Shown here piece after piece: positions 10,274 to 17,591 of a stretch of 64,000 bases of DNA (within the stretch, counting starts at the first letter, position 1; each line of letters begins with the position of its first letter). The translations under genes and the position numbers were made by a program. A model generated the notes under the pieces. That model made no database searches and had not been told where the DNA came from. It saw only the letters and a list, made by a program, of their open reading frames with translations. The stretch is from assembly GCF_003426945.1 (NCBI RefSeq), contig NZ_QURO01000004.1, positions 1,116,001 to 1,180,000 of the forward strand, in the 5' to 3' direction. The stretch is from Thermus sediminis (lineage in GTDB: Bacteria > Deinococcota > Deinococci > Deinococcales > Thermaceae).

Positions 10274-11473
10274 ATGAAGCCCCTTTCTGGCATCAAGGTC
10301 CTAGACCTCTCCCGGGTCCTGGCAGGGCCCCTTTGCACCCTGATCCTGGCCGACCTGGGGGCCGAGGTGGTCAAGGTGGAACCCCCCTGGGGGGACGAGA
10401 CCCGGGGCTGGGGCCCCCCCTTTTTGATGGGGGAAAGCGCCTACTTCCTCGCCGTGAACCGGGGCAAGCGGAGCCTGGCCTTGGACCTGAAGCGGGAGGA
10501 GGGCCAGGCTGCGGTGCGCCGCCTGGCCCAGGAGGCCGACGTCCTGGTGGAGAACTTCAAGACGGGGGACCTGAAGCGCTACAGGCTTGATTACGAAAGC
10601 CTTAGCGGCCTCAACCCCCGGTTGGTCTACCTGTCCATCACCGGCTTCGGCCACACGGGGCCCAGGGCCCAGGAGCCTGGGTACGACGCCGCCCTCCAGG
10701 GCTACACGGGCATCATGTCCGTGACCGGGGAGCCGGAGGGCCCCCCCATGAAGGTGGGGGTGGCCTGGATTGACGTGATGACGGGGATGATGGGGGCGGT
10801 GGCGGTCCTGGCCGCCCTCCTGGAGCGGGAAAGGAGCGGCCAGGGCCAGCACATCGACCTCTCCCTTTACGACGTGGGCCTCTTCGCCCTGGCCAACCTG
10901 GGGGAAAGCTACCTCCTCACCGGGGTTCCCCCAAAAAGGCTCGGGAACGCCCACGCCCAGATCGTGCCCTACGGGGCCTTTCCTGCGGAGGACGGCTGGA
11001 TCGTCCTGGCGGTGGGCAACGACGAGCAGTTCGGCAGACTCTGCCGGGCCTTGGGCCTCCCCGGGCTAGGGGAGCGCTTTCCCCAAAACCAAAAGAGGGT
11101 GGAGAACCGGGAAGAGGTGGAAAAGGCCCTCTCCCAGGTCCTCCGCACCCGACCCCGGGCCTACTGGCTCTCCCGGCTCAAGGAGGCGGGCGTGCCCGTG
11201 GCCCCGGTGAACGACCTAAAGGAGGCCTTCGCCGACCCCCAGGCGGAGGCCAGGGGGGCCATCTGGATGCTGGAGCACCCCCTTTTGGGAAACCTCCCCA
11301 CCCTGGCCAACCCCTTGCGCTTCCTCTCCCGCACCCCCGCAGGGCCCAGCCTGCCCCCGCCCCTTTTAGGGGAGCACACGGAGGCGGTCCTCCTGGAGGC
11401 GGGCCTCACCCAGGAGGAGGTCCAAGCCCTTGTGGAAAAGGGGGTGGCCCGGAAGCGGGATGGGGTGGGCTAA
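10274..11473 (+). CDS. CaiB/BaiF-family (class III) CoA-transferase
   Basis: 399 aa. The family opening GIKVLDLSRVLAGPLCTLIL, then LADLGAEVVKVE, is present. The catalytic Asp lies near residue 167 (VAWIDVMTG), and further motifs are GQGQHIDLSLYDV and the substrate-side PYGAFPAEDGWIVLAVGND. Such enzymes move CoA between an acyl-CoA and a free carboxylic acid through an aspartyl-CoA intermediate. The acyl substrate cannot be read from the sequence and no catabolic cluster surrounds it. It is monocistronic: the downstream SRP RNA gene is on the other strand. Confidence 0.9.
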   Translation: MKPLSGIKVLDLSRVLAGPLCTLILADLGAEVVKVEPPWGDETRGWGPPFLMGESAYFLAVNRGKRSLALDLKREEGQAAVRRLAQEADVLVENFKTGDLKRYRLDYESLSGLNPRLVYLSITGFGHTGPRAQEPGYDAALQGYTGIMSVTGEPEGPPMKVGVAWIDVMTGMMGAVAVLAALLERERSGQGQHIDLSLYDVGLFALANLGESYLLTGVPPKRLGNAHAQIVPYGAFPAEDGWIVLAVGNDEQFGRLCRALGLPGLGERFPQNQKRVENREEVEKALSQVLRTRPRAYWLSRLKEAGVPVAPVNDLKEAFADPQAEARGAIWMLEHPLLGNLPTLANPLRFLSRTPAGPSLPPPLLGEHTEAVLLEAGLTQEEVQALVEKGVARKRDGVG

Positions 11474-11539
11474 GGAGAACAAATCCCGTGATCAAGGGAC
11501 TTTTTCAACCTGAGCCCGCAGGCGAAGGCCAAGGGAGCC

Positions 11540-11560
11540 TGTGGATAACCCTGTGGATAA
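11540..11560 (+). promoter_or_regulatory. Two tandem DnaA boxes
   Basis: TGTGGATAA occurs at 11540-11548 and again at 11552-11560, same orientation, 12 bp apart. Each is a perfect match to the complement of the TTATCCACA DnaA box. They lie just beyond the 3' end of the SRP RNA gene. No further boxes or AT-rich unwinding region were seen nearby, so this is not an origin; a DnaA titration or control site is possible. Confidence 0.6.
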
Positions 11561-11563
11561 GCC

Positions 11564-11663
11564 GCCCCCGGCTACCCAGCGGCGCCCGACCCAGAGCGCT
11601 TAGGGCTGCTTCCTTCCGGACCTGACCCGGTTCACGCCCGGACCGCCGCGCTGGACCGGGGGC
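11564..11663 (-). ncRNA. ffs: Signal recognition particle RNA (4.5S, small bacterial type)
   Basis: On the minus strand the universally conserved SRP apical domain is read at 11628-11603: GGTCAGGTCCGG, then AAGGAAGCAGCCC, with the GGAA loop and asymmetric internal loop that bind the Ffh M domain. The flanks pair over their length: GCCCCCGG (11663-11656) with CCGGGGGC (11571-11564), and CCAGCGCGGCG with CGCCGCTGG inside. This gives a hairpin of about 100 nt. A TATACT -10 on the same strand lies 6 nt upstream. The exact ends are approximate by a few nt. Confidence 0.93.
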
Positions 11664-11668
11664 TTGGG

Positions 11669-11675
11669 TAGTATA
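11669..11675. promoter_or_regulatory. Shared symmetric -10 for ffs and the ABC exporter
   Basis: The plus strand reads TAGTAT (11669-11674), 7 nt before the ATG of the ABC ATPase. The minus strand reads TATACT (complement of 11670-11675), 6 nt before the first paired base of the SRP RNA. The two elements overlap by five bases, so one site probably fires in both directions. Confidence 0.6.
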
Positions 11676-11681
11676 GCACCC

Positions 11682-12560
11682 ATGGAGGCCCTGAGGCTAG
11701 AGGGCATCGGCAAGCGGTACGGCCGGAAGCCCATCCTGGAAGGGGTGAGCCTTGCCGTGCGCCCGGGGGAGGTCTACGCCCTGGCGGGCCCCAACGGCTC
11801 GGGCAAGACCACCCTGATCCGCCTGGTGACCGGTCTCGCCTTCCCCACCTGGGGGCGCGCCCTCCTCCTGGGGGAGGACGTGCACAAAAGCCCCGCCGCC
11901 AAGCGCCACCTGGGGGCGGTGGTGGAGGCCCCTGCGGCCTTCTACCCCTACCTCACCGGCCGTGAGAACCTGCGCCTCCACGCCTACCTTTCCGGGGTAA
12001 AGGACGAGGCCCGGGTAGGCGAGGTCCTGGCCCGGCTAAAGCTCCTCGCCGTGGCCGACCAAAGGGTGGGAAGCTACTCCTTGGGCCAGAGGCAGCGCCT
12101 GGGTCTGGCGGCGGCCATCCTCCACCGTCCCAAGGTCCTGGTCCTGGACGAGCCCACCAGCGGCCTTGACCCCGAGGGGGTGGAGCTGGTCCACAGCCTC
12201 CTGAAGGAGGAGGCGCAAAACGGCGCGGCCGTCCTCCTCTCCACCCACCACCTCCAGGAGGTCTCCCGGTACACCCATAGGGTGGGCATCCTTGGCGGAG
12301 GGCGGCTTTTGGACGAGGTGACCCTCACGGACCAGAAGGCCTACCGCCTCGAGGCCCACCCCTTGGAGGGAGCCCTGGCCCTCCTCAGGACCCTTCCGCA
12401 GGTGACCGCCGCCCGGCTCCAGGGCGGGGCCATCCTCTTTAAGGGAGACCCGGAGGCCGCCCTAGGGGCCCTTCTGAAGGAGGGCTACCGGGTGAAGGCC
12501 CTTTCCCCCCAGGGCTTTGACCTCATGGCCTACTACCAGGAAAGGGTAAGGCATGCTTAG
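11682..12560 (+). CDS. ABC-2 type transporter ATP-binding protein
   Basis: 292 aa. It has Walker A GPNGSGKTT, signature YSLGQRQRLGLA, Walker B VLVLDEPTSGLDPEG, the H-loop STHHL, and a C-terminal regulatory stretch typical of CcmA/NatA-type exporters. With the next gene it should form a two-component efflux or export system at the inner membrane, substrate unknown. The ATG is 7 nt after a TAGTAT -10, so it is probably leaderless; a TTG start at 11664 would lie upstream of the promoter and is rejected. It overlaps the permease gene by 8 nt. Confidence 0.9.
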   Translation: MEALRLEGIGKRYGRKPILEGVSLAVRPGEVYALAGPNGSGKTTLIRLVTGLAFPTWGRALLLGEDVHKSPAAKRHLGAVVEAPAAFYPYLTGRENLRLHAYLSGVKDEARVGEVLARLKLLAVADQRVGSYSLGQRQRLGLAAAILHRPKVLVLDEPTSGLDPEGVELVHSLLKEEAQNGAAVLLSTHHLQEVSRYTHRVGILGGGRLLDEVTLTDQKAYRLEAHPLEGALALLRTLPQVTAARLQGGAILFKGDPEAALGALLKEGYRVKALSPQGFDLMAYYQERVRHA

Positions 12561-13323
12561 GCTCATCCTCTTTGAGGCCTTCAAGCTCTTCCGGCTCCGC
12601 TCCGTGCGGATTGGGCTTTTTGCCGCCTTCCTCCTCCCCTTCCTCTGGGCCCTGGCCCCCGGGCTCAAGGAGGTCTACGGCCTGGTCCTGGCCTCGGGCT
12701 GGCAGGTGGTCTCCCTGAGCCTCCTTGCGGGCATGGAGTTCCTCTTCCCCTTCCTGGTGGTCATGGCGGCGGGCGAGTCCCTGGGGAGCGAGGTGGCCCA
12801 GGGCACGCTGAAAAGCCTCCTCCTTCGCCCCCTTCCCCGGACCCCCCTCCTGCTCGCCAAGCTCCTCGCCCTCCTCCTCTACCCCTTCGTCCTCCTCGGG
12901 GCAAGCTTCCTGGGGGGGCTCCTCGCGGGCCTGCCCCACGGCCTCGGCCCCTTCTTCGGGGGCACGGGCCTGGGGGAGGGGGGGTTCGCCGGGGTAGGCC
13001 TCCTCACCCCCCAGGTGGCCCTAGAGGAACTCCTCCGGGCCCACCTCCTGGCGGGGGCGGTGCTCCTGCCCCTGGCCTCCTTGGCCCTCCTCTACGCCAC
13101 CCTCCTCCTCTCCACCACGGCGGCCGCCCTGGCGGCGGTGGCCACCCTCCTCCTCATGCGCCTCCTGGTGGCCTTTCCCGCCCTCACCCCCTTCCTCCTC
13201 ACCACCTATCTGGACCTGCACCTCAGGCCAGAGGCGGCGGGGCTGGGCCTCTCCCTCCTCCTCATCTACACCCTGGGCTTCGCCCTTTTGGCCGCTTTGG
13301 TCTTTGAGCGCCAGGACCTCTAG
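12553..13323 (+). CDS. ABC-2 type transporter permease
   Basis: 256 aa with about six hydrophobic segments (for example FLLPFLWALAPG, LSLLAGMEFLFPFLVVMA, LLLYPFVLLGASFLGGLLAG and the last helix LLLIYTLGFALLAALVF). The cytosolic loop GESLGSEVAQGTLKSLLLRP is the usual ABC-2 coupling segment. It pairs with the preceding ATPase by an 8-nt overlap. Its TAG stop shares a CTAG tetramer with the stop of the convergent aminopeptidase gene. Confidence 0.87.
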   Translation: MLRLILFEAFKLFRLRSVRIGLFAAFLLPFLWALAPGLKEVYGLVLASGWQVVSLSLLAGMEFLFPFLVVMAAGESLGSEVAQGTLKSLLLRPLPRTPLLLAKLLALLLYPFVLLGASFLGGLLAGLPHGLGPFFGGTGLGEGGFAGVGLLTPQVALEELLRAHLLAGAVLLPLASLALLYATLLLSTTAAALAAVATLLLMRLLVAFPALTPFLLTTYLDLHLRPEAAGLGLSLLLIYTLGFALLAALVFERQDL

Positions 13324-14384
13324 ACGAAGCGGCCATCCACCAGGAGGGGCTCCCCGTCCAGGAGAAGTCTTCCCTCCTTCAGGGAGAGGACCAGGTCCCA
13401 GTGCAGGGCGCTCTCGTTCCTCCCCCCGGTCTCCGGATAGCTCCGGCCCAGGGCCAGGTGGACCGTGCCCCCCATCTTCTCGTCCAGGAGGATGAGGCCC
13501 GTGGGCCGATCCAGGCCGAAGTTGGTGCCGATCCCCACCTCGCCAAGCCGCCTGGCGCCCTCGTCGGTGGCCAGGGCCTCCCTGAGGTAGCCCTCCCCCG
13601 CCTCGGCCCGGGCCTCCACCACCTCGCCTCCCCGGAAGCGGAGGTACACCCCCTCCACCCGCCTCCCCCCCACGAAGGCGGGGAGGTTGAAGCGCACCTC
13701 CCCCTCGGCGGAGTCCTCCAGGGGCCCGGTGAAGACCTCCCCCGAGGGCATGTTGCGCCGCCCGTCGGAGTTCACCCAGGTGCGCCCCGCCACGGAGAGG
13801 GTGAGGTCCGTGCCCGGGGCCAGGAGGCGGAGGGTCTTGCCCTGGGCAAGCCGCCGGGTGAGGCCTTCCTGGAAGGCGGCAAGCTCCCGCCATGCGGCCA
13901 CGGGGTCCCTTTGGTCCAGGAAGAGGGCCCTTTCCAGGTAGGCCTGGAACTCCGAGGTGCCCATCCCCGCCCCCACGGCGTAGCCCACCGTGGGGTAGAG
14001 GGTGAGGGCCCAGCGCTTCCTGAGGCGGAGCTCGCCTAAGGGCCGCCAGGCCCGCTGATGCTTTAGGGCGATGCCAGGGTCGAGGGAGGCCATCTCCAAG
14101 GGGTTCTCCGCGGAAAGGATTCTCAGGAACTTGTCCGCCTTCTCGTAAAGGGCCCACTCGGCCTCGGGGATGGCCTCCAGCCACCTCCCCCCGTGGAGGA
14201 GGAAGTCCCTGGCCTCCCCGGGGTAGCTGAGGCGGAGGAGGGGGTAGGCCCCCCGCTCCAGGAGGGCCCGCTTCAGGTGGGGAAGGAGGGGCAGGGCCGG
14301 GGCCTCCGCCTCCACCAAGACGGTCTCCCCGGGGGCGGCCTCGAGGCAGTACCCGGCGAGGAGCTCGGCGAAGCGCGCTTCCAC
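13320..14384 (-). CDS. M29-family aminopeptidase (AmpT/AmpS-like)
   Basis: 354 aa, about 50 residues shorter than T. thermophilus aminopeptidase T. The dimetal-site residues of the family are present: Glu in SGEVFTGPLE, Glu in DEGARRLGEVGIG, His in GTVHLALG, Tyr in RSYPET, and His/Asp in SALHWDLVL. It should therefore be an active cobalt/zinc metalloaminopeptidase. The start is GTG 14384, 6 nt after TATGAT; the open frame continues upstream but that sequence antisenses the next gene. The shorter N-terminus makes it a paralogue rather than AmpT itself. Confidence 0.85.
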   Translation of the reverse strand: MEARFAELLAGYCLEAAPGETVLVEAEAPALPLLPHLKRALLERGAYPLLRLSYPGEARDFLLHGGRWLEAIPEAEWALYEKADKFLRILSAENPLEMASLDPGIALKHQRAWRPLGELRLRKRWALTLYPTVGYAVGAGMGTSEFQAYLERALFLDQRDPVAAWRELAAFQEGLTRRLAQGKTLRLLAPGTDLTLSVAGRTWVNSDGRRNMPSGEVFTGPLEDSAEGEVRFNLPAFVGGRRVEGVYLRFRGGEVVEARAEAGEGYLREALATDEGARRLGEVGIGTNFGLDRPTGLILLDEKMGGTVHLALGRSYPETGGRNESALHWDLVLSLKEGRLLLDGEPLLVDGRFV

Positions 14385-14389
14385 CCTGT

Positions 14390-14396
14390 TATCATA
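14390..14396. promoter_or_regulatory. Shared symmetric -10 for aminopeptidase and E2-like genes
   Basis: The 21-nt gap between two divergent starts contains TATCATA. The minus strand reads TATGAT 6 nt before the aminopeptidase GTG. The plus strand reads TATCAT 10 nt before the E2-like ATG. One site probably serves both genes. Confidence 0.55.
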
Positions 14397-14405
14397 GGGC
14401 GGAGT

Positions 14406-15488
14406 ATGGAAGAACCCAAAATCACGCCCCTGGCCCGGCGGCTCGCCGAGGAGAACGGCATAGACTGGCGCAGGCTGAAGGGCACCGGCCCTGAGGGCAC
14501 TATCGTGGAGCGGGATATCCTGGCCTTTTTGGCCAAGGTGATGGCGGGAGAGGTGGACCTCCCCCCCGCGCCGGAGGCCCCCCCGCCCCTGCCCCCGGAG
14601 CAGGAGCTCAAGCGGGCCCAGGAGGTCCTGGGAAGGGAGGGGGTGGACCTCGCCGACCTCATCCCCGAGGCTCCCGGCCCGCAGGTGGAGGGGGTGCTGG
14701 AGGAGGAGCTGGAGCTGGACTTCCCCGAGGTGGACCTGCTGGACGAGGAAGCCCTCCTGCTCCCCGAAGAGGAAGCCCCGGAGCCCCTGGAGGCCTGGGA
14801 GGAGGAGCTCCTGAGCGCCCGAGAAGCCCTGCCCGGGGAAGGCCCGGGGGAGGCCGTCCCTGGGGAGGACGAGGTGGCCTTCACCGAGGAGGCCCTTTGG
14901 GCCGCCCCGGAGGAGGTGGAAGAGGGCCTGGCCCACGAGGCGCCGGAGGGCCTTCGGGAAGGGTCCCCCGCCGAAGACCTCCCCCTGGTGGCCGCGGTCC
15001 CCCTGGCCCAGAACCCCACCCCGGGCCCCCTCCTGGGGGCAGCCCCGGTCCCCACCCAGGCCCTGGGAGCCCTCAGGGTCTTCCGGCGGCGGGTGGACCT
15101 CGAGGCCCTGAAAAAGGCCCTAGAGCCCTTTCGCCGCCACCACGGGGTGCCGGAAACGCCCCTGCCCTTCCTCCTCAAGGCAGCAGAGAGGGCCCTTGGT
15201 GAACTGGAGCTCCCCTATGGGGCCCTCCTGGGCCGGGCCGAGGGGGAGGGGGTGAGGGGGATAAGGCCTAGCCCCTCCTTCCTGGCCCTTTTCCGGCAGG
15301 AGGAGGGGGAGGAAGGGGAGGGCCTCCTCTGCTTCTTCGGCGAGGAGGAGGTCCATACGGGCCGCCCAAGCCTTTTCCTCTTCCCCGATGGGGTCCTGGC
15401 GGCCTCCGGCCTCGAGGCCCCCCTGGCCCGGAAGCTCCTGGAGCGGGTGGCCCTCTACCTGGAAAACCCCGTCCTCCTCCTGGCCTAG
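14406..15488 (+). CDS. E2-like protein: E3-binding domain, acidic linker, degenerate acyltransferase-like domain
   Basis: 360 aa. Residues 5-42 ([34 protein letters not shown]) form a clear peripheral-subunit-binding domain as in 2-oxo acid dehydrogenase E2. There is no lipoyl domain. Residues about 45-220 are rich in Glu, Pro and Leu. Residues 222-360 resemble the E2 catalytic fold: [27 protein letters not shown], and a C-terminal [15 protein letters not shown]. The DHRxxDG catalytic motif has become AASGLEA (332-338), losing His and Asp. It may bind E1/E3 as an assembly or inhibitor protein; this is inference. Confidence 0.75.
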   Translation: MEEPKITPLARRLAEENGIDWRRLKGTGPEGTIVERDILAFLAKVMAGEVDLPPAPEAPPPLPPEQELKRAQEVLGREGVDLADLIPEAPGPQVEGVLEEELELDFPEVDLLDEEALLLPEEEAPEPLEAWEEELLSAREALPGEGPGEAVPGEDEVAFTEEALWAAPEEVEEGLAHEAPEGLREGSPAEDLPLVAAVPLAQNPTPGPLLGAAPVPTQALGALRVFRRRVDLEALKKALEPFRRHHGVPETPLPFLLKAAERALGELELPYGALLGRAEGEGVRGIRPSPSFLALFRQEEGEEGEGLLCFFGEEEVHTGRPSLFLFPDGVLAASGLEAPLARKLLERVALYLENPVLLLA

Positions 15489-17482
15489 CGCCTCCTCCGC
15501 CTCCTCCTCCCCGGAATGGGTTCCGGGGGCTTCAGGCCCTGGAGGCGGGCCTCGAGGGCCCGGATCTCGTCCCGAAGCCTCGCCGCCCGCTCAAAGTCCA
15601 GCGCCTCCGCCGCCTGCCACATGGCGAGCTCCAGCTCCGCCAGGCGCGCCTTCAGGTCCTCGCCCTCCAGGGCCTCCTCGGCCAGGGGGGCCTCGTACCC
15701 CTCGGGGCGGATCACCGCCCTGACCCCCTTCTCCACCGTCTTGGGCACGATGCCGTGCTCAAGGTTGTAGGCCTCCTGGAGGGCCCTTCTCCGGTTCGTC
15801 TCCCGGATGGCCCGCTCCATGGCCTCGGAGACCTGGTCCGCGTAGAGCCAGACCTCGCCCCTCTCGTTCCGGGCCGCCCGGCCTATGGTCTGGATGAGGC
15901 TCCTTTCGCTCCTTAGGAAGCCCGTCTTGTCCGCGTCCAGGATGGCCACCAGGGAGACCTCGGGGAGGTCCAGGCCCTCGCGGAGGAGGTTGATGCCCAC
16001 CAGGCAGTCAAAGTGGCCAAGCCTCAGGTCCCGGACCAGGGCCTGGCGCTCAAAGGCGTCCAATTCGTGGTGGAGGTAGCGGGCCCGGATGCCGTGCTCC
16101 ACCAGGAAGCTCGTGAGCTCCTCCGCCATGCGCACGGTGAGGACGGTGACCAGGGTCCGCTCCCCCCGCTTGGCCCTCTCCCTTATCCCCTCCATGAGGT
16201 CCAGGATCTGGTTCTCCGTGGGCTTCACCTTGACCAGGGGGTCCAGGAGGCCCGTGGGCCGGATGATCTGCTCCACGATCCGGCCCGAGTGTTCTAGCTC
16301 AAAGGGCCCCGGGGTGGCGGAGACGAAGACCACCTGGGAAACCCGCTCCAGAAACTCCTCAAAGCGAAGGGGGCGGTTGTCCAAGGCCGAGGGGAGGCGG
16401 AAGCCATAGTCCACCAGGGTCTTCTTCCGGGCATAGTCCCCCCGGTACATCCCCTGGAGCTGGGGCACGGTCACGTGGGACTCGTCCAGGAAGACCAGAA
16501 AGTCTTCCGGGAAGTAGTCAAGAAGGGTGTAGGGGGGCTCCCCCGGGGCCTTGCCCGTGAAGTAGCGGGCGTAGTTCTCCACCCCGGGGCAGGTGCCCAT
16601 GACCCGGAGCATCTCCAGGTCGTAGAGGGTGCGCTCCTTGAGGCGGGCTGCGTAGAGGACCTCTCCCCTCTCCTCAAAGTAGCGGACCCTCTCCCAGAGC
16701 TCCTTCTCGATCTCCTTGAGGATCTCCTCCAGCCCTTCCGGGGAGAGGTAGTGGGTGGCGGGGAAGAGGACGAAGCCGGGAAGCTCCCTGAGGCGCTCCC
16801 CGGTGATGGGGTGGACCTGGAGGACCCGCTCCACCTCGTCCCCCCATAGCTCCACCCGGATGGGCTCGGTCTCGTAGGCGGGGAAGATCTCCAGGACCTC
16901 CCCCCTGGCCCGGAAGCGGCCTGGGGAGAGGTCTATCTCGTTCCGCTCGTAGCCCAGTTCCAGAAGCCTCTCCAGGAGGGCCTCCCTTGGGTAGCGCATG
17001 CCCCGTTCCACCACCAGGTTCCGAGCCCTATACTCCCTAGGGTCCCCGAGGCCATAGATGGCGGAGACCGAGGCCACCACGACCACGTCCCTGCGGGTGA
17101 GGAGGCTACGGGTGGTGGAGTGGCGGAGGCGCTCAATCTCCGGGTTGATGCTGGCGTCCTTCTCTATGTAGAGGTCCTTCCCCGGTACGTAGGCCTCGGG
17201 CTGGTAGTAGTCGTAGTAGCTGATGAAGTACTCCACGGCGTTTTCCGGGAAAAGCTCCCTAAACTCCGCCGCCAGCTGGGCCGCCAGGATCTTGTTGGGG
17301 GCGAGAACCAAGGCGGGCCTCCCCAGGGCCTCTATGACCTTGGCCATGGTCACCGTCTTCCCTGTGCCCGTGGCCCCGAGGAGGGTGACGTAGCGCTCCC
17401 CGTCCCTCAAGGCCTCCACTAGCTCCCCTATAGCCCTGGGCTGGTCCCCCTTGGGGCTTGGGCCCCGGTAGCGGAAGCTCAT
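15485..17482 (-). CDS. uvrB: UvrABC system protein B
   Basis: 665 aa, the standard length. Walker A GATGTGKT is at 36-43, the beta-hairpin region is [13 protein letters not shown], the helicase motifs include [17 protein letters not shown] and [19 protein letters not shown] is motif VI, and the C-terminal UVR domain ([20 protein letters not shown]) binds UvrC. It loads on damaged DNA in nucleotide excision repair. The ATG is 7 nt after TATACT. The stop shares CTAG with the convergent E2-like gene. Confidence 0.97.
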   Translation of the reverse strand: MSFRYRGPSPKGDQPRAIGELVEALRDGERYVTLLGATGTGKTVTMAKVIEALGRPALVLAPNKILAAQLAAEFRELFPENAVEYFISYYDYYQPEAYVPGKDLYIEKDASINPEIERLRHSTTRSLLTRRDVVVVASVSAIYGLGDPREYRARNLVVERGMRYPREALLERLLELGYERNEIDLSPGRFRARGEVLEIFPAYETEPIRVELWGDEVERVLQVHPITGERLRELPGFVLFPATHYLSPEGLEEILKEIEKELWERVRYFEERGEVLYAARLKERTLYDLEMLRVMGTCPGVENYARYFTGKAPGEPPYTLLDYFPEDFLVFLDESHVTVPQLQGMYRGDYARKKTLVDYGFRLPSALDNRPLRFEEFLERVSQVVFVSATPGPFELEHSGRIVEQIIRPTGLLDPLVKVKPTENQILDLMEGIRERAKRGERTLVTVLTVRMAEELTSFLVEHGIRARYLHHELDAFERQALVRDLRLGHFDCLVGINLLREGLDLPEVSLVAILDADKTGFLRSERSLIQTIGRAARNERGEVWLYADQVSEAMERAIRETNRRRALQEAYNLEHGIVPKTVEKGVRAVIRPEGYEAPLAEEALEGEDLKARLAELELAMWQAAEALDFERAARLRDEIRALEARLQGLKPPEPIPGRRRRRRR

Positions 17483-17489
17483 CCCTTAG

Positions 17490-17495
17490 AGTATA
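17490..17495 (-). promoter_or_regulatory. -10 element of uvrB
   Basis: TATACT on the minus strand followed by seven bases and the uvrB ATG; predicts a leaderless mRNA. Two GC-rich inverted repeats lie just upstream (GGGCCCC/GGGGCCC near 17496-17515 and TGCTGGC/GCCAGCA near 17518-17535), of unknown role. Confidence 0.55.
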
Positions 17496-17546
17496 GGGCC
17501 CCTAATGGGGGCCCCATGCTGGCTTGGGCCAGCACGGGCTTGTATG

Positions 17547-17576
17547 AAAAAGCCCCCGCCCCTTAGGGGCGGGGGC
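17547..17576 (-). terminator. Intrinsic terminator of slpA
   Basis: On the minus strand, about 15 nt after the slpA stop: a 12-bp stem (17552-17576, GCCCCCGCCCCT against its complement) followed by five T (17551-17547). It is a textbook Rho-independent terminator. Confidence 0.88.
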
Positions 17577-17591
17577 CCTTGGCCCTAAGGT

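Noticed and set aside
11540-11560. Chromosomal replication origin at the DnaA boxes
   Set aside because: Only two boxes, no A+T-rich unwinding region, and no dnaA or dnaN gene nearby.
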